From: a virus
Virus record (IMG/VR): IMGVR_UViG_3300028874_000010
Location: 1 to 64,000 of that record
DNA length: 64,000 bases
Direction: 5' to 3' (one strand)
Part shown: positions 51,158 to 60,537 of the stretch, one piece after another
How the letters are laid out: every line of letters starts with the position of its first letter
Position numbering within the stretch: the stretch's first letter is position 1
Translations under genes and position numbers: made by a program
The notes under the pieces: generated by a model
Database searches by the model: none
What the model saw: the letters and a program-made list of their open reading frames with translations, nothing else
Told to the model about the DNA's origin: nothing

Positions 51158-51194
51158 AAATATATTCCTGTTGATTTAAATATATTTATGTTAC
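51151..51194 (-). promoter_or_regulatory. 14-bp hairpin covering the start codon, with a late box in the upstream arm
   Basis: GTAACATAAATATA (51151-51164) and TATATTTATGTTAC (51181-51194) pair perfectly. On the minus strand CATAAATA (51183-51190) is a late-box variant in the upstream arm. The ribosome binding site AGGAA is in the loop and the ATG at 51157 is in the downstream arm. Late transcripts would escape the fold. Confidence 0.55.
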
Positions 51195-51228
51195 AAAAAA
51201 GGCCTCTTTAGATTAGAGGCCTTTTTTT
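51195..51228. terminator. Bidirectional terminator
   Basis: AAAAAAGGCCTCT/AGAGGCCTTTTTT with a 7-base loop; T-runs at both ends. It closes the gene at 51231-51887 just before the hairpin promoter of the next gene. Confidence 0.85.
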
Positions 51229-51230
51229 GT

Positions 51231-51887
51231 TTATTGCGGGTTTTGGATTTCGGTTGGGGTGTAGACGAAAGTTCCAGTATCTTTATCCTTTGTGATCGGC
51301 ATAACAAATCGATCTTTTGGATTTCGGAGTATCGACAAGTAAACATGAACGATACGTTCAGATAGCTCCGAATTTTCTTTACTGCAGGTTTCCATGAGTT
51401 CCTTGACGGTCCACGGTTTGTAGTTCCCATTGGCATCTTTAACACGGAAAGCTGCCGCCATCCGTTGGAGCTTCGAGTCGCGAACTTTCCGGACTTTGGG
51501 GCCTGCGACTACTGGAGGAACTTGGTCAACCGCAGGTTGGATTTCGGCAGATGCAGCAATTTCTTGCTTATCGATCTCCAGAGCGGCTTCTTCGATTTTG
51601 GCTTCTTCAATCTTGTCCAATTGAACAAGAGCTGAAAGATCGAGTGCTTCGAGAGCCGACCAAACTTTCTGCATTGATTCTGTTTTGGAGGTCTTGAACA
51701 AATTCCGGGTTTCGCCGGTGATGGCGTTATATATTGATGTCAATTCGGCGCTCGAAAAATCATAGGCGGCCAAAGTATCAAGCGAAGAAACACAAAAATC
51801 TTTTGGATATTTCTCAGCGGCGATTGTCTGATCTTGGACATACCCGATGACCTTAGTCATATCTGCATCAATAATAAACAATGACAT
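51231..51887 (-). CDS. Hypothetical protein with possible C-terminal winged helix
   Basis: The start at ATG 51887 has GGAG. The 218-residue protein has a central acidic/Ala-rich linker (residues about 90-125). The C-terminal stretch of about 75 residues, with RVKDANGNYKPWTVKELM and ERIVHVYLSILRNP, looks like a helix-turn-helix DNA-binding domain. It has its own promoter and terminator. GC-richer than its neighbours. Confidence 0.55.
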   Translation of the reverse strand: MSLFIIDADMTKVIGYVQDQTIAAEKYPKDFCVSSLDTLAAYDFSSAELTSIYNAITGETRNLFKTSKTESMQKVWSALEALDLSALVQLDKIEEAKIEEAALEIDKQEIAASAEIQPAVDQVPPVVAGPKVRKVRDSKLQRMAAAFRVKDANGNYKPWTVKELMETCSKENSELSERIVHVYLSILRNPKDRFVMPITKDKDTGTFVYTPTEIQNPQ

Positions 51888-52036
51888 TGCAACATCTCCT
51901 GAATAGGTAATCATATTGAACTTAACTCTCACCAAAACTTGGCAGCGACTAAATCCATCCAGTATTTTGAATCATGCCAGTTTATTTAAGTAGGCATGAT
52001 TCTATATTGTTCTTGACTTCACAAGACCATGAGAAC

Positions 52037-52065
52037 ATTATACCAAGATCCTGATAATAGTAAAC
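52037..52065 (-). promoter_or_regulatory. Sigma70-like promoter (GTTTAC-17-TGGTATAAT)
   Basis: -35 GTTTAC at 52060-52065, 17-base spacer, extended -10 TGGTATAAT (TATAAT at 52037-52042). The best promoter of its class in the window; it drives the gene starting at 51887. Confidence 0.7.
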
Positions 52066-52088
52066 AGTTTTAACCAAATAGACCAAAT

Positions 52089-53612
52089 TTAGTTATTTTT
52101 GGTCCCGTTGGCAATGTATTCAGTATCCATTTCACCAATGATTGTACTGGGTGACTCGATGACTACATCAAATTCCCAGAGATTAGCAAGATGACCGATA
52201 GTCTCTTTAACCGAGTCATCATCAAGTGGCCTATTCAAATACGGAGTATGAACGATGGTTAGAGTTCGGTCACCAAGAATATCTACATTATCAACTTGAA
52301 GATCCGGAACCCAGTTTGCTCGGTTATAACTTTCAGAAAGTGAATTCCGGACTTTGATATAACCATCATCATTATGGATTGCAGAAATCTCGACAAAATT
52401 CTCTTCTTGAATATCCGTAATAGAAAAGAATTTAAAATCACGAATTACTTTTGGAGACAAAAACTGTGCTATGAATGAATCATCTTTATAATTCTCCATT
52501 GCATCTTTAACAACAGGAAGCCATGGTGTCCCAGCAAACTTTGGAAACCAATGACGGTCTTCTTCTGTAGGGTTTTCACAGATTCGTTTGATATCCATGA
52601 AGATAGCAAACCCGAGTGCATACGGATTAATTCCGCTGAACCAGCGCTTATCAAATTCTGGTTGATACACCACATTGGTATGTGATGCTAAAAATTCTAT
52701 ATATGACCCAGATGAAACAAGACCTTTTTCATATAGCCGTGTCATAATGAAGTAATGCGTGAATGTTGCAAATCCTTCATTTAAGACTTTGGTTGATCCT
52801 TGTGGATAAAAGTACTGAGAGACTTTACGAACAATGCGGATGATTTCACGTTTCCAAGATGGTAAATCTGGTGCATATTTTTCAATGAAGTACAAGATAT
52901 TATCTTCCCGATCTGCTGGGAATTTTTCATCTTTGGCGTTTTCTAACGTGTTATTTTTCGGGACTGTTTTATCCCAGATAGGATTGAAATCAATACGGGC
53001 TTGTTCAAGCCGTTCCATCGCCCGCTTTTCTTCATCACTTGCACTGATAGATGGAGGGCGCTTATATCGATCAATCCCATAATTCATTAATGCATGGCAA
53101 CTATCTAAAAAGGCTTCAACTTCAGCAACCCCATATTTTTCTTCACACTTTGCAATATAGTTCTTGGCAAACAACAAATAATCAATAATTGCTGAAGCAT
53201 CAGTAAATTGTTTGAACATGAAATTGTTCTTGAACACTGCTGAATGTCCAGCCGATGCGTGAGCCATGACCAAACATTGCATAGTCATGTTGTTTTCTTC
53301 CATGAGATATGCGATACATGGATCTGAATTAATCACGATTTCATACGCTAGACCCATTTGGCCATGTTGGTATGATTTATAATTCTTCAGGAATTCTTTT
53401 CCAAACGACCAATGCTTATACATGATTGGAAGACCAGTTGATGCATAGGCATCAATCATTTGCTCGGCTGAAATGACTTCCATTTGAGGCCGATAATAAT
53501 CAAGCTGAAGTTCTTCCTTAGCGATCTTTTCGATTTCAATCCAAGTCTTTTCAAGAAGATCAAAAGACCAATCTTGACCTGGCCCAAACAGCGGTTTATT
53601 TTTCTTAGCCAT
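52089..53612 (-). CDS. SpoVR family protein
   Basis: A 507-residue protein matching SpoVR/YcgB in length and character: YRPQMEVISAEQMIDAYASTGLPIMYKHWSFGK, a conserved HASAGHSAVFKNN segment, PQGSTKVLNEGFATFTHYF and SGINPYALGFAIF. The biochemical role is unknown. In bacteria it is encoded with PrkA and YeaH and is linked to starvation and sporulation. All three genes are here in the same order. The start at ATG 53612 has GGAAAG. Confidence 0.92.
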   Translation of the reverse strand: MAKKNKPLFGPGQDWSFDLLEKTWIEIEKIAKEELQLDYYRPQMEVISAEQMIDAYASTGLPIMYKHWSFGKEFLKNYKSYQHGQMGLAYEIVINSDPCIAYLMEENNMTMQCLVMAHASAGHSAVFKNNFMFKQFTDASAIIDYLLFAKNYIAKCEEKYGVAEVEAFLDSCHALMNYGIDRYKRPPSISASDEEKRAMERLEQARIDFNPIWDKTVPKNNTLENAKDEKFPADREDNILYFIEKYAPDLPSWKREIIRIVRKVSQYFYPQGSTKVLNEGFATFTHYFIMTRLYEKGLVSSGSYIEFLASHTNVVYQPEFDKRWFSGINPYALGFAIFMDIKRICENPTEEDRHWFPKFAGTPWLPVVKDAMENYKDDSFIAQFLSPKVIRDFKFFSITDIQEENFVEISAIHNDDGYIKVRNSLSESYNRANWVPDLQVDNVDILGDRTLTIVHTPYLNRPLDDDSVKETIGHLANLWEFDVVIESPSTIIGEMDTEYIANGTKNN

Positions 53613-53624
53613 TATTCTTTCCAA

Positions 53625-53861
53625 TTAACGTGCAAATTTTATTGCACTATCTACTTCATCACCAAAGGCCACTTTATCACAATCCGGATAAAACCACGCG
53701 ATACACCCAGTAGGTAGTTCGATTTTGAATTCATCTATTTTATCAGCTATGAATTCATAACGAGCTAGAATTATTTCTAACTCTTCCTGAGTATATTTTG
53801 TGCTAAGCCTGTCATTTAGTTTTCTTTTCAAACAATTTTTTGAACACTGGATAGATCTCAG
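53625..53861 (-). CDS. Hypothetical small protein between SpoVR and YeaH genes
   Basis: The C-terminal about 60 residues (KYTQEELEIILARYEFIADKIDEFKIELPTG...) look protein-like. The start is uncertain because the only Met codons lie inside the YeaH-like gene; ATG 53861 is used here. It ends 12 bases before the SpoVR start. Confidence 0.45.
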   Translation of the reverse strand: MRSIQCSKNCLKRKLNDRLSTKYTQEELEIILARYEFIADKIDEFKIELPTGCIAWFYPDCDKVAFGDEVDSAIKFAR

Positions 53862-55119
53862 CATCTTCATAGACATTAGCCATTTGAAAATTCTCAAAAT
53901 CTTTCTTTACATTTTCATAGGTCGTCCAAATATCACTTTGATATCCTGGTGTTGTTCCAACTTGGATGTACCCAAAATATTGGACATAAGGCATAATATC
54001 ATCGCAGAGCAATTCATAGCACGTGCCATTGTCGGTGTCCCAATTATCACCGTCCGAACATTGGCAAATATACACGTTTGTTGAATTATCAGAATAATCA
54101 TCCTTGATAATCTTAGATGCCAAATCCAATGCAGACGAAACCATTGTCCCGCCACTATCTCGAGTATTAAAGAATGTATCTTCATCAACTTCAAAAGCTT
54201 CAGTGGTATGGTAAATAAACCTAAGTGAAACCTTTTCATACTTACGAACTAAAAACATATACAACAAAGCAAAGAATTTTCTAGACAATGTCTTTTCATG
54301 AGGGCCCATAGATCCAGAATTGTCCATAATGCAGATCATCACAGCATTTATTGCTGGGTGTTCAACTGCAACAGTTGAATGATACCTAAGATCCAATGGA
54401 TCAAGAAATGGAACATTTTCCATCTTCACTTTATACCCAGTAATCTTCTTCTGAAGTTCTACTTTACGATTCTGTAATTCTTGATCTTCTTCGGCAGATC
54501 TAACAACAGCTTGAATCAATATAGCTTCAATTTGATTCAATTCATCTTGCGCGGCCTTCAATCGTTTCTTATAAGGGGCACGCTGTGAGATCCTACGTGA
54601 ATGTGAATTTCGGAGTGATTTACTCCGATCCAATTTTGCTGGCGTCCCATTTGTAGTGTGTCCAGCATTATGATGTTTAATTTCAATAACTTCTTTTAGA
54701 CCTTCCTTAACAAGATCTGGAAGCTCCAAATCTTCAAAGAAATATTCCAGAAATTCATCACGTGTAATTTCTACTACAAAGTCATCTTCACCAGACCCAT
54801 CAGGCGAACCCTTCTTGCCAAAGCCACCTCCAGTCTTTGGCGGCTTTCTGAATTTATCACCGGCATTAAAATCTTGGTTACCAGGTCTAACGGCTTCATA
54901 TGTCCCGCCTTCACCATGCCTAAAATTTGGTTCGCTGATACTTTTTTGTGGGATATGGATTACTCCACCATCAGAATCAATATCTTCAATTTTACGAGAA
55001 TTGATAATATCCGGCAAAGATTTTTTAACAGATTCACGAATTCGTTTTAGAAACTTTTGACGGTTATCTAATGACTTTCCCTTACCGTTTGGGCGCCGAT
55101 CTACAATAGAGAAGCTCAT
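53812..55119 (-). CDS. YeaH/YhbH family protein (DUF444, VWA-like)
   Basis: A 435-residue protein. It has the N-terminal DRRPNGKGKSLDNRQKFLKR, a central charged region with RISQRAPYKKRLK, and the VWA-like domain with MDNSGSMG as MIDAS and SGGTMVSSAL. It matches bacterial YeaH, the partner of kinase PrkA (YeaG) in stress and nitrogen-starvation responses. A phage copy in a trio with PrkA and SpoVR is unusual. Confidence 0.92.
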   Translation of the reverse strand: MSFSIVDRRPNGKGKSLDNRQKFLKRIRESVKKSLPDIINSRKIEDIDSDGGVIHIPQKSISEPNFRHGEGGTYEAVRPGNQDFNAGDKFRKPPKTGGGFGKKGSPDGSGEDDFVVEITRDEFLEYFFEDLELPDLVKEGLKEVIEIKHHNAGHTTNGTPAKLDRSKSLRNSHSRRISQRAPYKKRLKAAQDELNQIEAILIQAVVRSAEEDQELQNRKVELQKKITGYKVKMENVPFLDPLDLRYHSTVAVEHPAINAVMICIMDNSGSMGPHEKTLSRKFFALLYMFLVRKYEKVSLRFIYHTTEAFEVDEDTFFNTRDSGGTMVSSALDLASKIIKDDYSDNSTNVYICQCSDGDNWDTDNGTCYELLCDDIMPYVQYFGYIQVGTTPGYQSDIWTTYENVKKDFENFQMANVYEDAEIYPVFKKLFEKKTK

Positions 55120-55120
55120 A

Positions 55121-55345
55121 TTATTCTTTTCCTGAAGTAGGAGTTATTTTAATTCTACAAGCAAATAACTGATTGGTGACGTTAGCTGATGGCCCATTAT
55201 TTTCCAAGAGCACAGCTTGTTCACATGTCTGAGCATGAGCTATTGCATCATTTGCTTTGACATTGTAACTCCAAATGAAGAAACCAAGCCCAAGAATAAC
55301 ACTTGCAACCGCTATCCAAAATGCGCACCAAACATTATCTCTCAT
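55121..55345 (-). CDS. Small membrane-anchored protein
   Basis: A 74-residue protein with one N-terminal transmembrane helix (about residues 6-28) and a short outer domain with two Cys. It sits between the PrkA and YeaH genes, one base before the latter. Confidence 0.5.
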   Translation of the reverse strand: MRDNVWCAFWIAVASVILGLGFFIWSYNVKANDAIAHAQTCEQAVLLENNGPSANVTNQLFACRIKITPTSGKE

Positions 55346-55452
55346 AATACTTTCTCATTATCAAATTATATGCGATCTCTAGAAATTAATCTAGAGGCCT
55401 CTTCTCTCTACTTATATTAAATTTTAGGAAAATCTTTATAACATATATCTAA

Positions 55453-55483
55453 GAAGGTTACTCCGTAATATGGAGTAACCTTC
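55453..55483 (-). terminator. Hairpin after the PrkA gene
   Basis: A 12-bp perfect stem GAAGGTTACTCC/GGAGTAACCTTC with a 7-base loop, 20 bases downstream of the PrkA stop. It lacks a clear T-run, so it could attenuate rather than end transcription. Confidence 0.5.
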
Positions 55484-55503
55484 CTCAAATTCTATTGCGA
55501 GAA

Positions 55504-57444
55504 TTACTGATTTTTACGGATACGTAGCCACCATTCAACAAGTAGACGGGTTTGGCGTTGCGTATAACCCTTATCGGCCATCCGCTTGACAAATGATTCA
55601 TGAGCTTCTTGATCCTTCTTTGATCCTTTAGAAGTGAAGCTGATCACTGGTAGAATTTCTTCTGTCCCAGCGAACATTTTCTTTTCAATAACTTGGCGCA
55701 TCTTTTCAAAGTCGTTCCAGGCAGGCATATTGCCTTTATGGCCGGCTTTATGGCGAAGCACAAAGTTAACAACTTCATTCCGGAAATCTTTCGGGTTCAC
55801 AATACCTGCAGGCTTTTCAACTTTTTCTAGCTCAGCATTCAATGTCGAGCGATCAAATTGTTCGCCAGTATCAGCATCACGGAAATCTTCATCGCGGATC
55901 CAGAAATCTGCATATTGGACATATCGATCAAAAATGGTTTGGCCATAATCGCTGTATGAATCCATAAAGGCAATCCGGATTTCCTTTTCAACGAACTCAG
56001 CATACTTGTCGCCAAGTTGGTGCTTAATCAAATTGATCAGGTGTTCTTCACGATCTGATGGAAATTGTTCCTTGACGATTTCATTTTCCAAGACATACAT
56101 CAAGTGAACCGGGTTAGCACCGATTTCTTCAGTATCAAAGTTAAATACCTTTGATAGGATCTTGAATGCAAATCGGGTCGAGATTCCGTCCATGCCTTCA
56201 TTGACACCAGCAACATCCTTATATTCTTGGAGCGGCTTAGCACGTGGATCAACATCTTTGATATTTTCGCCATCATAGACGCGCATCTTGGAATATAGAT
56301 TCGAATTGGCTGGTTCAACCAACCGGGACATGACTGCAAACTTGGCAAGCATTTCAAGAGTTTCTGGTGCAAATGGAGACTTGGCCAATTTACTTTTCGC
56401 CAACATCTTTTTATAGATGCCGACTTCTTCACTAGCACGTAGGCAATATGGAATCTTGACAATGTTAACACGATCCAAGAACGCTTCATTGTTCTTGTTG
56501 TTACGGAAGGTCTTCCATTCACTTTCATTGGAGTGAGCAAGAACAATGCCATCGAAAGGAATACTGGAAATAGAATCTGTTCCGTTGTAATTCTTTTCTT
56601 GAGTTGCTGTCAAGAGTGGATGAAGCATCTTGATTGGGGCTTTGAACATTTCGACAAAGTCCAAGATCCCTTGATTAGCATTACATAGACCACCGGAGAA
56701 GCTATATGAATACGGGTTATCTGCAGCGTATTCTTCTAACATCCGGATATCAGTTTTACCAACCAGTGTCGTAATGTCTTGGTTGTTTTCATCACCAGGT
56801 TCTACTTTAGCAATCGCAATATTATTCAGAATGGAAGGATATTGCTTGATTACAGTCAATGACGAATGATCACCTTTCAGGTCTTCAAGCTTTTGCGCCA
56901 GCCAAGGAGACATTTTGACTCGAAATGCACTTGCCGGAATATCATATTCTTCTTCAAGGGCAGCACTGTGAAGATCGACATCAAAGATGGAAAGAGGATT
57001 ATCATGAATTGGAGAACCTTTGATGAAATAGATTGGTTCCTTTTCCATCAGTTCTTTCAACTTTTCGGCGATCGACGATTTACCACCACCGACGGGTCCG
57101 AGTAGATAAAGAATTTGTTTACTTTCTTCAAGGCCTTGAGCACTATGCCGGAAGTAAGAAACAATTGATTCGATTGCATCTTCCATGCCAAAGAAATCTT
57201 TGAAGGCTGGATAGATTTTGATGATGCGATTTGAAAAAATGCGGCTGAGGCGAGCATCAGTTTTTGTATCAACGAATTCCGGTTCGCCGATTGCCTTGAG
57301 CATACGCTCGGCTGGCGAAGCATAAACCGAAGGATCACTTTTGCAAAGATTCAAATATTCTTGAATCGACATTTCTTCCTGGGTGTTACGCTTAGCGTAA
57401 TCATTGGAAAATCTCGCCAGTACGCCCGAGTGTGCTTTGGACAT
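55504..57444 (-). CDS. PrkA-type serine protein kinase/AAA+ ATPase
   Basis: 646 residues, full length for PrkA (YeaG). Start ATG 57444 with GGAG. It has an AAA+ module with LLGPVGGGKSS (Walker A), FDGIVLAHSNESEW as the family motif after Walker B, and VKIPYCLRASEE; a C-terminal kinase-like part follows. PrkA proteins are stress-linked kinases or AAA+ regulators that work with YeaH and SpoVR. The three-gene set may push infected cells into a stress-tolerant or translation-adjusted state. Confidence 0.93.
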   Translation of the reverse strand: MSKAHSGVLARFSNDYAKRNTQEEMSIQEYLNLCKSDPSVYASPAERMLKAIGEPEFVDTKTDARLSRIFSNRIIKIYPAFKDFFGMEDAIESIVSYFRHSAQGLEESKQILYLLGPVGGGKSSIAEKLKELMEKEPIYFIKGSPIHDNPLSIFDVDLHSAALEEEYDIPASAFRVKMSPWLAQKLEDLKGDHSSLTVIKQYPSILNNIAIAKVEPGDENNQDITTLVGKTDIRMLEEYAADNPYSYSFSGGLCNANQGILDFVEMFKAPIKMLHPLLTATQEKNYNGTDSISSIPFDGIVLAHSNESEWKTFRNNKNNEAFLDRVNIVKIPYCLRASEEVGIYKKMLAKSKLAKSPFAPETLEMLAKFAVMSRLVEPANSNLYSKMRVYDGENIKDVDPRAKPLQEYKDVAGVNEGMDGISTRFAFKILSKVFNFDTEEIGANPVHLMYVLENEIVKEQFPSDREEHLINLIKHQLGDKYAEFVEKEIRIAFMDSYSDYGQTIFDRYVQYADFWIRDEDFRDADTGEQFDRSTLNAELEKVEKPAGIVNPKDFRNEVVNFVLRHKAGHKGNMPAWNDFEKMRQVIEKKMFAGTEEILPVISFTSKGSKKDQEAHESFVKRMADKGYTQRQTRLLVEWWLRIRKNQ

Positions 57445-57591
57445 TAACAACTCCTATTATTTTCAAAGTTTTGATTGAGAGAAACTACTGGTGAATCTAC
57501 TACTATTATTTTGTGGTTCAGCATAAATACGATTTTTACACACAAGTTTTTTATTGTAAATCAAATTAGACTTGTTATTATGCTTTGCAGC

Positions 57592-58239
57592 TTATTGCAT
57601 ATAATCAAACTTCGATTTTTCTGTATTAAACATTTCCAAAAATCTTTCATACACTATCGAAGAATTCAATGGCATCTCAAATTCTTGTAATTTCAATATT
57701 GAAACTTCTGGCGAATTAGACCAATTTTGTCCTCGCGAGACCATAAAATTATAAGCCTCTATTCTCTGTGCTAATACATCCGCAGCCTTAACAATTTGTT
57801 CTTCTATGTCATTAAGAGGAAGAAGTCCCAATGCTTCTAATATTGCATCTTGAATTTTCTTTTCTATTGTCTTAATGATAGGCCTGAACTCAGGAATCTT
57901 CTTTAGAGGCCCTGAAACATCCCCAGTGTACGCCTCACTGGCATCGTGAGTTAACCCTATTAGTTTCCATCTCGCGACTTCAGGCGGCGTTAGAACGTAT
58001 CCTTGAAACTGGTCTTGGTAATATTTGGCGGCTAGGTTAGCCGATTCATTGGCAACAACAATTGAATGTTGTGCTACGCTATATGGGATGGTGTTGATTG
58101 TATGGCCATTGAATCTAGCTAGGCGGGATAATGACCAAGCGATATCAATAAGGCAAATGTCGCTTGGGTTTGGATCAACCAGGTTGATAAACCGACCTGT
58201 GATGGTTTCTAGTGTTGTTTGGTTATTTGGGCTTGCCAT
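57592..58239 (-). CDS. HD-domain phosphohydrolase, YfbR-like
   Basis: 215 residues with YSVAQHSIVVA (first His), THDASEAYTGDVSGPLK (HD pair) and KAADVLAQR (final Asp). This matches the YfbR-type 5'-deoxynucleotidases that cleave dNMPs. Such a phage enzyme may prune unmodified dCMP or host nucleotides. Its start overlaps the end of the bactofilin gene by 17 bases. Confidence 0.75.
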   Translation of the reverse strand: MASPNNQTTLETITGRFINLVDPNPSDICLIDIAWSLSRLARFNGHTINTIPYSVAQHSIVVANESANLAAKYYQDQFQGYVLTPPEVARWKLIGLTHDASEAYTGDVSGPLKKIPEFRPIIKTIEKKIQDAILEALGLLPLNDIEEQIVKAADVLAQRIEAYNFMVSRGQNWSNSPEVSILKLQEFEMPLNSSIVYERFLEMFNTEKSKFDYMQ

Positions 58240-58648
58240 TTTCTAGAGGAATTGGTGTTGTTGTGGTTTTACGTTTAACTAGGTGGCCATGAACTGTTGC
58301 ACCTGGTTCGATCTTGAGAATATCATATGTGATAGTACAGCCTTCACTGAGTTCAGCATTACCAGAAATACAAACCGATTTAGCTGAAATGTTTCCATTC
58401 ACTGTCCCACTGATTATCACGTTATCAGCTTCGATGTTGCCGGTCACACCACCCGGAAATTCAATGTCGACTGTAGTCGGTGAATTTTTATCGATATCTT
58501 TACCGGTAATATCACCAATAACGGATCCAGAAATTTTCAATGAACCAGAAAAATCGATTGGGCCAAATACACTGGTCTTAGTTGCAATCAACGAATCGAA
58601 ATGGTTGATTGTAGAAACCAATTTAACTTTCTTGTCAAAAATGCCCAT
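58223..58648 (-). CDS. Bactofilin-like cytoskeletal protein
   Basis: The start at ATG 58648 has AGGA. The 141-residue protein has a flexible N-terminus, then the repeating beta-helix pattern typical of bactofilins (KISGSVIGDITG, VTGNIEADNVIISGTVNGNISAKSV, a G-x-(V/I)-x-G rhythm), and a basic tail. Bactofilins polymerise without nucleotide and organise cell shape or DNA. A viral one might build a scaffold in the infected cell, or interfere with the host filament. Confidence 0.8.
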   Translation of the reverse strand: MGIFDKKVKLVSTINHFDSLIATKTSVFGPIDFSGSLKISGSVIGDITGKDIDKNSPTTVDIEFPGGVTGNIEADNVIISGTVNGNISAKSVCISGNAELSEGCTITYDILKIEPGATVHGHLVKRKTTTTPIPLENGKPK

Positions 58649-58691
58649 GATGAAATCCTGAATGATTTGAGTGGATAAATAAACAGATTGA

Positions 58692-58738
58692 ATCATACCA
58701 AACAAACCGATTTTTGTAAACAAACATTGTGGTATAAT
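58692..58738. promoter_or_regulatory. Divergent overlapping sigma70-like promoters
   Basis: Minus strand: GTTTAC (58716-58721), 18 bases, TGGTATGAT (-10 at 58692-58697), for the bactofilin gene. Plus strand: extended -10 TGGTATAAT with TATAAT at 58733-58738, for the HNH gene at 58808. Their -35 regions overlap in the same AT-rich segment, so the two may exclude each other. Confidence 0.6.
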
Positions 58739-58807
58739 TTACTCCATGCGTGAAGTAGCAGAATCGCACTCACTCAAAAATAAAAATAATAAAGAAGAGG
58801 AAATAAA

Positions 58808-59392
58808 ATGGAACGCCCATTTTCAAAAGTATTAGCACTAGATCCGGGCGGAACTCCAAAAGACTGGATCTCATACAGACAAGCAATTCTTTATGCTGTC
58901 ACTGATTCAATTTCTTGGGTACCCCCAACAGCACAAAAAGTCACGGTTTATGGTGGAACAAATTCCAAAACCGGAGAACTCTCATCAGTTGAAATCGCCT
59001 CAATGGTTGCGATCCATGGTCCTATGGCGGCCAAAATTGCTAATGGAGGGTATCGAACACCACGAGTCTCCAATAAAGCATTGTTTGCTAGAGACTTTCA
59101 TAGATGTGCATATTGTGGAGAATATTTTGATATCGAATATTTAACCAAAGATCATATTCTTCCTAAGAAATTGAAAGGTAAAAACACTTGGCTAAATTTA
59201 ATCACCTCGTGTAAACCATGTAACGGAAGGAAAGCTGATAGAACACCAGAAAAAGCAGGGATGAAACTAAAGTATCAACCCTATGTTCCATCAAGGATCG
59301 AATATCTTTGTTTTGCTAATAGAAAAATTTCAGATGACCAACTAGATTATATAGAAGCATTCACTACAAAAAGTGCTAAACGGAAAGCTTAA
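58808..59392 (+). CDS. HNH endonuclease (McrA-like)
   Basis: 194 residues with a strong ribosome binding site (AGAGGAAA). The C-terminal half has CAYCGEYF, LTKDHILPKK (catalytic His), NTWLNLITSCKPCNGRKADRTP: a classical zinc-bound HNH fold with two CxxC pairs. The N-terminal half is unrecognised. It may be a host-DNA-degrading or homing enzyme. It is one of the rare plus-strand genes, with its own promoter and terminator, so it behaves as a separate cassette. Confidence 0.85.
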   Translation: MERPFSKVLALDPGGTPKDWISYRQAILYAVTDSISWVPPTAQKVTVYGGTNSKTGELSSVEIASMVAIHGPMAAKIANGGYRTPRVSNKALFARDFHRCAYCGEYFDIEYLTKDHILPKKLKGKNTWLNLITSCKPCNGRKADRTPEKAGMKLKYQPYVPSRIEYLCFANRKISDDQLDYIEAFTTKSAKRKA

Positions 59393-59393
59393 T

Positions 59394-59428
59394 AAAAAAA
59401 AGGAGACTCATTGCGAGTCTCCTTTTTT
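59394..59428. terminator. Bidirectional terminator
   Basis: AAAAAAAGGAGACTC/GAGTCTCCTTTTTT with a 5-base loop separates the convergent HNH and CCA-enzyme genes and can serve both. Confidence 0.85.
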
Positions 59429-60527
59429 ATAGTGCATTAATTCTGGCATTAAAGATTAAATCTTTAATTTTTGTTTTATCTTCTGTTGATAACGCAATCT
59501 CGGCAACATCGACATTCAAAATCTTATCAATATCACTATAAATTAATTCATGCGGCATCAGCCCAACTCCTTTAACATGTTCGCCGATATATCGACAAGC
59601 AGTTAGAACAACTTTGAATCTTTCAGGTCTCCTGAATAAATCAACTCTATTAAACAATTGGACCCGTTCTCTCTTACTTAATATTTGATATTTAGCAAGA
59701 GCCCCGCATTCGTTATTTACCAATGTAGAGACTTGTTCACAATCAACTGAGATAGTCCAACGTTTGTAATCTTCTTTATTTTTAAATCCATTTGCTATGA
59801 TAGCAAATCGAACTTCAAGCGGAGCATTATTCTGAGCTGCTTCATTTAATGAGTGTAGCCCACTGTCACGAAGCCACTGACCTGTTGTACGAGTTCCGCC
59901 CCCAAACCATTCATTTAAATGATGATTAGCGCCAACATACGACAGTATTACAAACATCGCTGAAGGTCTTGCTTCCATCAGACCTTTCTTAAATTCCATC
60001 CAAACTCGTTCCGGGGTTAATGACTTGAATTCGCCAGAATCTACTATTTGACGCATAAGTTCTATAGTATCTTCGTGGATAGTGAACTCGGTATATCTTG
60101 CAGCAAATCTGGCGATTCTGAGAACCCGAACCGGATCTTCAGCAAAGGCTTCTGATGTGTGTCGAAGAATTTTATTCTTTAAATCTTCTTGGCCACCATA
60201 CGGGTCAATGACGTTATTGTTTTCATCCATCGCCATCGAGTTGATTGTTAAGTCGCGCCGAAAAAGATCTTGCGCTAATGTAACAGTCGGATCAAAGTCA
60301 ACTTTAAACCCGTTGTACCCAGGAGAAACCTTACGTTCATTTCTGGCTAATGCATATTCTTCACCAGTGATTGGATGGAGGAAGACCGGAAAGTCTGCAC
60401 CAACTTGCTGGAAATTAAGTTCCAACATGGCTTCAGTTGTGGCGCCAGTTACCACATAATCTCGATCTCTGGATTCTATTCCGAGCAGCCGATCCCTAAC
60501 TGCGCCACCAACTAAATATGTTTTCAT
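59427..60527 (-). CDS. cca: CCA-adding tRNA nucleotidyltransferase
   Basis: The 366-residue class II enzyme closely follows E. coli Cca over the first 200 residues: LVGGAVRD (5-12), Asp21/Asp23 in [51 protein letters not shown] and LTPERVW. The C-terminal HD phosphohydrolase domain of E. coli Cca is absent. It adds or repairs 3'-CCA on tRNA, useful with the phage tRNA and tmRNA and after host tRNA damage. Confidence 0.95.
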   Translation of the reverse strand: MKTYLVGGAVRDRLLGIESRDRDYVVTGATTEAMLELNFQQVGADFPVFLHPITGEEYALARNERKVSPGYNGFKVDFDPTVTLAQDLFRRDLTINSMAMDENNNVIDPYGGQEDLKNKILRHTSEAFAEDPVRVLRIARFAARYTEFTIHEDTIELMRQIVDSGEFKSLTPERVWMEFKKGLMEARPSAMFVILSYVGANHHLNEWFGGGTRTTGQWLRDSGLHSLNEAAQNNAPLEVRFAIIANGFKNKEDYKRWTISVDCEQVSTLVNNECGALAKYQILSKRERVQLFNRVDLFRRPERFKVVLTACRYIGEHVKGVGLMPHELIYSDIDKILNVDVAEIALSTEDKTKIKDLIFNARINAL

Positions 60528-60537
60528 TATATCCCCT

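Noticed and set aside
60082-60459. 125-residue plus-strand frame
   Set aside because: Antisense of the highly conserved CCA enzyme N-terminal domain.
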